Source of the DNA: Bacteroidales bacterium UBA1736
GTDB taxonomy: Bacteria; Bacteroidota; Bacteroidia; Bacteroidales; UBA932
Reading direction: 5' to 3'
Length of the DNA stretch: 7,548 nucleotides
Assembly (NCBI GenBank): GCA_002315825.1
Contig: DCIC01000080.1
Location: 426-7,973, forward strand
Shown: positions 1-5,503 of the stretch, one piece after another
Numbering within the stretch: position 1 is the first letter of the stretch
Layout of the letters: each line of letters begins with the position of its first letter
The notes under the pieces: model-generated
Seen by the model: the letters and a program-made list of their open reading frames with translations, nothing else
Told to the model about the DNA's origin: nothing
The model's database searches: none
Program-made: the position numbers and the translations under genes

Positions 1-2807
1 AGGAGGCAGATGAGGACATCAAGAAGATGATAGCTGACGTTGATGCCAACTATCAGGCTGCCGACGAAGCCCTCCAGGCCAAAATTGATGCTCTTGGAAA
101 GAGGGTGGATGAACTTGAAACCGCTATTGATGAACGCATAGCTGCAAAGGTCAAAGAAGCCATTGCTGGAATACAGGAACAAATAGATGCCCTTCAGACT
201 CAAATCGATGAGATTAAGGGACGACTTGATACCGTTGAACAAGCAATCGAGGATCTTAAAGAGGCAAAAACAACAATCGAAAGCACCATCGCCGAAATAT
301 TGAAAACTATAGGTGACCGTCCTGAGAGTGAACAAAGATCTCTTTGGGATTGCATTGTTGCATTAATTGCACAGGATAAGACCATTACAGATATGATTGA
401 TACTCTCAAGGGCGGTTATGAAGGTTCAATGAGTGATTTGAAGAAATATGTTGATGATCTTGTCAGCACTCTTCGCGGTGGTTATGATGGTTCTTTGAAG
501 GATTTGCTCACAATGATTGAAACAATCAACAGTGAGACCGGTCCTATCTGGACGGCCATCAAGCAGAACGATACCGATATTGATACGATATTCGAAATAA
601 TCGGTACGACCACAACACCTGAGAAGGGAACATTGCTCCAACAGCTGAATGACTTGTGGGCTGCACTTGGATCATCAACAACAGAAGGAACAATCCTTTA
701 CAGGATAGCCCAACTTGAGGGCCAGGTAAGTACCCTTTTGGCTGCAATTGCAGAAGGTGGCGACATCGACCAGCGTATTGCTGCTGCAAAAGCAGAACTT
801 CAAGAGCAGGTTGATGCGATTACAAAACGTCTCGATGAGATTCCCTATGGCAAAGATGAAGCAGGGGAGCAACTCAAAGATACAATTGAGAATGTCATTG
901 CAGATATCGAGGACCGTTTGGACGACCTTGAGGACCGCGTGAAGGATATCGAGGAAAGGCTCAAGGAAATCAAAGGCAGCATCAACTCAATGGTGGTTAT
1001 CCCTGACTTCTCTGACGGTTCCATCAAAGTTCCTTTTGAGTATGGCTCCTCCAAAGACAGCGATGTATCCAAATCCAATTTCCCTGTCAGCTATAAAGTG
1101 CTTCCTTCCGGAACGGCAGAAAAAATAGCAGCAGCATGGAAAGAAGACAATAATCTCATCAAAGTCGAATATAAAAACACCCTGTCCAAGGGAACGATGC
1201 TCGCTGTCGAAGAACCCGAGTTGTTGAAGGATTGTACAGCAGAGGGTGATGTATTGACAGTTACTGTCGATGCAAGCTCCTCCAAACTCAGCAAGAAGTT
1301 CTTCCACACGCAGTTCCTGTATAACGAACATCAGGCCGTGAACATGTCCCTGCTTCTCTTCGAAAAAGAGAAGAGTGAAACAGGGGAGTCCACATACAGC
1401 ATCTTCTTCAACACCGCTTATGTGGAATTGTATCCTTTCTGCGCAGTATCGCTGAGCTTCAACCGGCAGAATTTTGATAAGTTCAGCTGGCAGCAAGGTG
1501 ACAGCCGAACCAATTCCCAGAGCATCAAAGTGACTTCCCAAACGTCAAGCGGTACTGCTCCCTCATACGTGGGATGGAAAATTGCTTCAAAGACCAGTTG
1601 GGTAAATGTTTATCCCGAACAGCAATTGTATGATTCCGGAAAGGAAATAGCTGTATTCTTGAATTCTACCAACCAGACCTCTGACAGGGAAGGTTTCATT
1701 AAATTCATCTCTCCTTCCGGTACGGAGTACGATTACACTATTACCCAAAGCGGACGTACCGCACAGGTTATCAAAGTATCTCCGGAATCAGGATCTACAA
1801 TTGTGTTTAATGCGGCAGGTGATTATTATACTGGATCTGGAGACGAACGAACACAAGAAGAGTGCAAGATAGTAGTAACGCCCGAGGATGGTGCGTATGA
1901 TTGGGAATGGGAGGTTGAATATTCAGGCACTGCTGATTGGCAGAAGAACTGGTTGGATGTTGAGAAGGTTGATAACAAGTCTCAGCATAACTCTTATATG
2001 GTTCTCAATGCTCCTGTAAATAGTAATAATGCGGATAGAACGGCAACTCTTAAATTGATTCCTGCCACAGGTGCGGATGAAAAAGAAAGAAATTGTCCAA
2101 TATTTACTATTGTTCAGAAGAAGCCGACTCTTACAGTTAGTACCCAGTCAATTTCAATACCTTCCACAGGCGGAAGTGCAACAATTCAAGTTAATCGTAC
2201 TGATTCGTCAGAAGATGTGAACTGGCAGATTTCAACTTCAACCGGTTCAACAATTCCTTATTCTTGTAGTGCAACAGAGGTTTCGTGGACACAAACTGTA
2301 ATAGAAACATATGAAGATTTCTTAGGACGAATCCAAACACGAAAAGTCGATAAGACAATAACCGGCTATAAGAACAATGGCGCTATTACAGTTTCAATAC
2401 CAGAATTTAGAGACAAGATAGAAGGTTATTTGTATGTTCAAGCAGAAGATGTAACGTATGTTATCAAAGTAACAAAACAAGCTGATACTTTCTGGGTTGA
2501 CAAGAATACTGTTTCTAACAAGGGAGCCTTCAAACTTTATTGTCCGGGAGAATCTTCTGTAAAAGAAATATCTCAAGGATATAAAGCTAAGTTAACGGGC
2601 TCAAGACCCAAAGGCCCGTCAATCAAAGTGACAGAGGATGATAAGGAATATAGTTCCGGCAGTAAAATTAGTAGTGGAGATCATACGATTACTCTAACAA
2701 AGTCAGATTATGAATATAAATATTCAGATAAACTTGATTATACGGAAGCTGACAAATATGTAGTAATAACATATGGAGGTAGATCCGTTAAGGTATCAAT
2801 TCAATAA
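1..2807 (+). CDS. Large coiled-coil surface protein with BACON-like domains (5'-truncated)
   Basis: The frame is open from base 3 (first codons read EADEDIKK before the ATG at 27), so the true start lies upstream and the ATG at 27 is an internal Met. From 3 to about 990 the protein is charged coiled coil with Ile/Leu/Val heptads, ending in a very regular stretch (915-980). A conserved junction module follows (about 990-1440; IPDFSDGSIKVPFEY at 999, NEHQAVNMSL at 1323), shared with the gene at 5504. Three β-rich segments resemble BACON domains: about 1480-1757 (ends ITQSG), 1758-2123 (ends FTIVQKK) and 2124-2486 (SISIPSTGGSATIQV; ends VTKQAD). BACON domains are small β-sandwiches linked to carbohydrate or mucin binding. 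The last part, 2487-2804, is Tyr/Lys/Ser-rich and unrecognised. No catalytic motif is seen. By analogy with its paralogue it is probably a lipoprotein, but the anchor is outside the window. A surface stalk with adhesive domains is inferred; the architecture is clear, the function is not. Confidence 0.85.
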   Translation, partial: EADEDIKKMIADVDANYQAADEALQAKIDALGKRVDELETAIDERIAAKVKEAIAGIQEQIDALQTQIDEIKGRLDTVEQAIEDLKEAKTTIESTIAEILKTIGDRPESEQRSLWDCIVALIAQDKTITDMIDTLKGGYEGSMSDLKKYVDDLVSTLRGGYDGSLKDLLTMIETINSETGPIWTAIKQNDTDIDTIFEIIGTTTTPEKGTLLQQLNDLWAALGSSTTEGTILYRIAQLEGQVSTLLAAIAEGGDIDQRIAAAKAELQEQVDAITKRLDEIPYGKDEAGEQLKDTIENVIADIEDRLDDLEDRVKDIEERLKEIKGSINSMVVIPDFSDGSIKVPFEYGSSKDSDVSKSNFPVSYKVLPSGTAEKIAAAWKEDNNLIKVEYKNTLSKGTMLAVEEPELLKDCTAEGDVLTVTVDASSSKLSKKFFHTQFLYNEHQAVNMSLLLFEKEKSETGESTYSIFFNTAYVELYPFCAVSLSFNRQNFDKFSWQQGDSRTNSQSIKVTSQTSSGTAPSYVGWKIASKTSWVNVYPEQQLYDSGKEIAVFLNSTNQTSDREGFIKFISPSGTEYDYTITQSGRTAQVIKVSPESGSTIVFNAAGDYYTGSGDERTQEECKIVVTPEDGAYDWEWEVEYSGTADWQKNWLDVEKVDNKSQHNSYMVLNAPVNSNNADRTATLKLIPATGADEKERNCPIFTIVQKKPTLTVSTQSISIPSTGGSATIQVNRTDSSEDVNWQISTSTGSTIPYSCSATEVSWTQTVIETYEDFLGRIQTRKVDKTITGYKNNGAITVSIPEFRDKIEGYLYVQAEDVTYVIKVTKQADTFWVDKNTVSNKGAFKLYCPGESSVKEISQGYKAKLTGSRPKGPSIKVTEDDKEYSSGSKISSGDHTITLTKSDYEYKYSDKLDYTEADKYVVITYGGRSVKVSIQ
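402..533 (+). repeat. Degenerate 66-base tandem repeat (two 22-residue units)
   Basis: Two adjacent in-frame units start at 402 and 468. They read TLKGGYEGSMSDL and TLRGGYDGSLKDL at their N-terminal ends, 9 of 13 residues identical, and then diverge. The GGY(E/D)GS segment has glycines that should interrupt the coiled coil, so each unit may form a hinge or small non-helical insert. At the DNA level the units are similar but not identical, so recent slippage is unlikely. Confidence 0.6.
936..1370 (+). repeat. Paralogous junction module, copy 1 (coiled-coil end plus β-domain)
   Basis: Starting at RVKDIEERLKEI, this stretch aligns with 7079-7548. It covers the end of the coiled coil, IPDFSDGSIKVPFEY (999), a Y.V.PSG...KIA segment, NN.IKV.Y.NT.S, and a block of ten identical residues, NEHQAVNMSL (1323-1352). 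It appears to be the conserved cap that links the stalk to the distal domains. It is protein-level homology between paralogues; the DNA differs at many third codon positions. Confidence 0.8.
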
Positions 2808-2810
2808 TCT

Positions 2811-3473
2811 ATGCTTCGTCACGTTACAATAATACTAACGCTTTTTCTGGCAGCAACGCTCGCACTTCCTGCCCAGGAGCCTTCGAAAGGCTCCGGGGTG
2901 GGGAAGGCTGGCGCAGAGATAATTAATTATTTCACCAAGCCCAAGCAACAGGTTATTTCCGATAGCAGAAGCCAGTTCTATCTCAGTACGAATCTTTTCG
3001 ATTGGGTGGATTTTGCGACAATCAATCTTGATTTCGGTATGCCGGTTGCCCAGAGGTGGTCTCTTGTTGCAGGGGCAAAGTTCAATCCCTGGACATTCAA
3101 GCCCACAAAGGGCGATTACACAGAAGTTTACAATCATCAGATGAGTTTCTCTCTTGGTGCCCGATTCTGGCCCTGGTATGTGAATTCAGGATGGTGGGCC
3201 TGCGCAAAAGTGCAGTACACCGACTATGCCATCACCGGAGTTTGGCGTCCTGCGCTTGACACGGGAAAGGGTGTGGGGTTGAGCCTGTCTGTGGGATACT
3301 GCCTGATGATCAACAAACACATCAATCTGGACTTCGGCGGAGGATTTTGGGCCGGCCGTATGTTCAAGCACACCGTATATCAGTCTATCAGACGTATGGA
3401 AGTGCGAGAGGATGGTCCTATGAACTTCATAGCCATAAATGATATTACGATAGGTATTCAATATTTGTTCTAA
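2811..3473 (+). CDS. DUF3575-type small outer-membrane β-barrel protein
   Basis: The 220-residue product has a Sec signal peptide (residues 1 to about 21, hydrophobic core TIILTLFLAATLAL, likely cut after LPA). A low-complexity linker leads to a β-barrel-like region from about residue 56. Alternating polar/aromatic strands include FYLSTNLFDW (56-65), RWSLVAGAKFNPW (from 82), GLSLSVGYCLM and HINLDFGGGFWAG. The chain ends IGIQYLF, with the terminal aromatic Phe typical of BAM-assembled barrels. The TNL start, the RWSL...PW motif and the GY...NLDFGGGF motif match my knowledge of DUF3575, a family found next to fimbrillin and OmpA/DUF3868 genes in Bacteroidales. The start is 3 bases after the upstream stop, so translation is probably coupled. 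The likely role is an outer-membrane component helping to anchor or assemble the products of the neighbouring genes. That role is inferred; barrel and family are fairly secure. Confidence 0.8.
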   Translation: MLRHVTIILTLFLAATLALPAQEPSKGSGVGKAGAEIINYFTKPKQQVISDSRSQFYLSTNLFDWVDFATINLDFGMPVAQRWSLVAGAKFNPWTFKPTKGDYTEVYNHQMSFSLGARFWPWYVNSGWWACAKVQYTDYAITGVWRPALDTGKGVGLSLSVGYCLMINKHINLDFGGGFWAGRMFKHTVYQSIRRMEVREDGPMNFIAINDITIGIQYLF

Positions 3474-3485
3474 TTTTTTGATCAA

Positions 3486-5480
3486 ATGAGACTTTTCAAG
3501 TTAATTGCAATGTTAATGACAGTGGCGGTGATTGCCACGGTTTCTTCCTGCAGTGCAAAACGCAAACTGAAACAAATTGAGGAGCAGACGGTTCCCAAGG
3601 CAACCCTTGAGCTCAGCAATAAGGTCAACAACCTTCCCAACCTTTCCGTTCAGACCAAGAAGCGTGACACCATCAAAGTGGTAGACTTCGAAGGAAAGGA
3701 GGTGATGCTGATGAAAACCGTCAAGGATGAGGAAACAGGTGAAGAGGTCGCCACGTCCGAACTTGACGCTGCTTACGTCAGTGCACGTTTTCGCAATATT
3801 GCAGAACGTAGGGGTAAGGTGGACATCGCCTTTGAGATCAGGGTGCCCGAGCAGATGCAGGACAGCAAGTGGCAGCTGCGCTTCTACCCCGACATGTTTG
3901 TCCTTGGCGACAGCATTCGTCTCGAGCCCGTTGTCATCACCGGCAAGGCGTATCGCAAGGCCCAGATGAGGGGTTACCAGCAGTATGAGAGATTCCTCAG
4001 CAAAATTATTAATGATTCTACTAAATTTGTGGATATTAGGCAGTTGGAAATTTTCCTCCAGCGCAATATCCCTCAGATTTTCAGCTATAAGACAGATACT
4101 ACATTCGTATCTGACGAGGAATTCCTCTCCTGCTATGGTATCAGCGAGCAGGAGGCTGTCCAGCATTACACCAACGAAAATGCCAAGGCGATGAACGAGC
4201 GTCGCAAGTCCAAGATTGGCAAGATGTACAACAAGTACATCCGCTGCCCGATAGTGACCGAAGGCATACGTCTTGACACGGTAATTGTAACCCCAGATGG
4301 CGATTTCATCTACAATTATGTCCAGTCGGTCAACACCCGTCCGAAGATGCGTAAGGTGGAGATTGTGCTCAGTGGAGAAATATTCGAGCAGGAGAAATCG
4401 ATATACAAGATTCCTGCCTGTGAGCCCCTTGTCTTCTATATCAGTACGCTGTCTTCATTTATGATAGACCAGGAGAGATATAAGACCAAAGTTATTGAAC
4501 GTCAGGTGGCTGCCAACACCGAGAGCCATCTGGACTTCGAACTTGGCAAATCCGCCATCGTTCCCAAACTCGGAGAGAACGAATCGGAGATTGCGGCCAT
4601 CAAGGCGAATATCCTCAGTCTGCTGGAAAATCAGACTTATGACCTTGATTCCATCACTGTTGCCGCAACTGCATCTCCGGAGGGCTCGGTAGCTGCCAAC
4701 AGCTCCCTCGCAAAGTCCCGCTCCGAATCGGTGCTCCAGTACTTCAGAAAGTACATTGCGCACGCCAAGGACTCCCTTGCGCGCGAACAGGGCTTCAGTG
4801 TCAACGTGGATAAGACCATCAAGGTGAAGGATCACCAACTTGGCAGTATCGAGTTCCGCACCCGCACTATTCCGGAGAACTGGGATGGCCTGATAAAGAA
4901 CGTCAATGAAGATGAAAAACTCACCGACGATCAGAAGCTTGATTTCCAGAAATATTTGGATATCAAGAATTTGGATGAACGTGAGAATGCCCTCAAAAAG
5001 ACCGATTATTACGATTACCTCAAGGAGACCATCTATCCCCGCCTGCGTACGGTGAAGTTCCGCTTTGCTCTGCACCGCCGCGGTATGGTGAAGGATACCG
5101 TCCACACTACGGAGATTGACTCTGTTTATATGGAGGGCCTCCAGCACCTCAAGGATATGGATTACGAAGCGGCGCTCACCTGTCTTGCCGCCTACGGCGA
5201 CTTCAACACCGCTGTGGCTTATGCTGCGCTCTATCGTGACCGCAGCGCCATGATGATCCTCTCCCCTATGGAGCGTACCCCCGAAGTGCGTTACCTCCTC
5301 GCAGTGCTGTACTCCCGTCTTGGCGACGATAAGAGCGCCATTGACAACTATTTGCGCGCCTGTGAGGCCAATTCGGCATACATCCATCGCGGTAACCTTG
5401 ACCCTGAGATATCGCATCTGATCAAGGCTTATGATTTGAATACAATCATTGAAGGACCTTCAGTGGAATTCGGATTCTGA
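3486..5480 (+). CDS. OmpA-like lipoprotein with DUF3868-like N-terminal domain and helical tail
   Basis: The 664-residue product starts with a lipoprotein signal (residues 1-21, lipobox TVSSC, lipidated Cys22). The next residues (SAKRKLK) are basic and lack an acidic surface-export signal, so a periplasm-facing outer-membrane lipoprotein is likely. Residues about 96-155 form a β-domain with GDSIRLEPVVITGK (141-154), resembling the DUF3868 pattern of fimbrial-locus proteins. An OmpA-like domain begins near residue 348 (HLDFELGKSAIVP). It continues through ATASPEG (394-400) and N405, L408 and R412 of the N..L...R signature, and is interrupted or extended up to YPRLRTVKFRF (517-527). IPENWDGL (462-469) and the YP.LR motif are also seen in DUF3868/OmpA proteins. 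Residues about 543-664 are helical and TPR-like (YMEGLQHLKDMDYEAAL; YLLAVLYSRLGDDKSAI). The likely role is a peptidoglycan-linked anchor or assembly factor for the adjacent barrel and stalk proteins. The family call is from memory of patterns, not a search. Confidence 0.8.
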   Translation: MRLFKLIAMLMTVAVIATVSSCSAKRKLKQIEEQTVPKATLELSNKVNNLPNLSVQTKKRDTIKVVDFEGKEVMLMKTVKDEETGEEVATSELDAAYVSARFRNIAERRGKVDIAFEIRVPEQMQDSKWQLRFYPDMFVLGDSIRLEPVVITGKAYRKAQMRGYQQYERFLSKIINDSTKFVDIRQLEIFLQRNIPQIFSYKTDTTFVSDEEFLSCYGISEQEAVQHYTNENAKAMNERRKSKIGKMYNKYIRCPIVTEGIRLDTVIVTPDGDFIYNYVQSVNTRPKMRKVEIVLSGEIFEQEKSIYKIPACEPLVFYISTLSSFMIDQERYKTKVIERQVAANTESHLDFELGKSAIVPKLGENESEIAAIKANILSLLENQTYDLDSITVAATASPEGSVAANSSLAKSRSESVLQYFRKYIAHAKDSLAREQGFSVNVDKTIKVKDHQLGSIEFRTRTIPENWDGLIKNVNEDEKLTDDQKLDFQKYLDIKNLDERENALKKTDYYDYLKETIYPRLRTVKFRFALHRRGMVKDTVHTTEIDSVYMEGLQHLKDMDYEAALTCLAAYGDFNTAVAYAALYRDRSAMMILSPMERTPEVRYLLAVLYSRLGDDKSAIDNYLRACEANSAYIHRGNLDPEISHLIKAYDLNTIIEGPSVEFGF

Positions 5481-5503
5481 TAATAACCAAAAAACTAAAT
5501 ACT

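Noticed and set aside
27..29. ATG at 27 as the start of the first gene
   Set aside because: The same frame is open back to base 3 and already encodes coiled coil of the same style. No signal peptide follows this ATG, so it is an internal Met of a truncated gene.
1480..2486. Glycoside hydrolase or lyase activity in the first protein
   Set aside because: BACON-like domains often accompany such enzymes, but no catalytic domain or motif follows. The rest is coiled coil and β-sandwich sequence.
3477..3486. Palindrome TTTGATCAAA between the barrel and OmpA-like genes
   Set aside because: It is only ten bases, in a 12-base gap overlapping the start codon, with no hairpin loop. It may be chance in AT-rich sequence and is too weak to call an operator or terminator.
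4455..5417. Long antisense open frame (320 codons) opposite the OmpA-like gene
   Set aside because: It lies wholly inside a convincing + strand gene and shows no recognisable domain. It fits a codon-bias shadow.
5481..5503. Promoter or terminator between the third and fourth genes
   Set aside because: The 23-base gap is A-rich with no TAnnTTTG box and no inverted repeat, so it looks like a simple A-rich translation leader within an operon.
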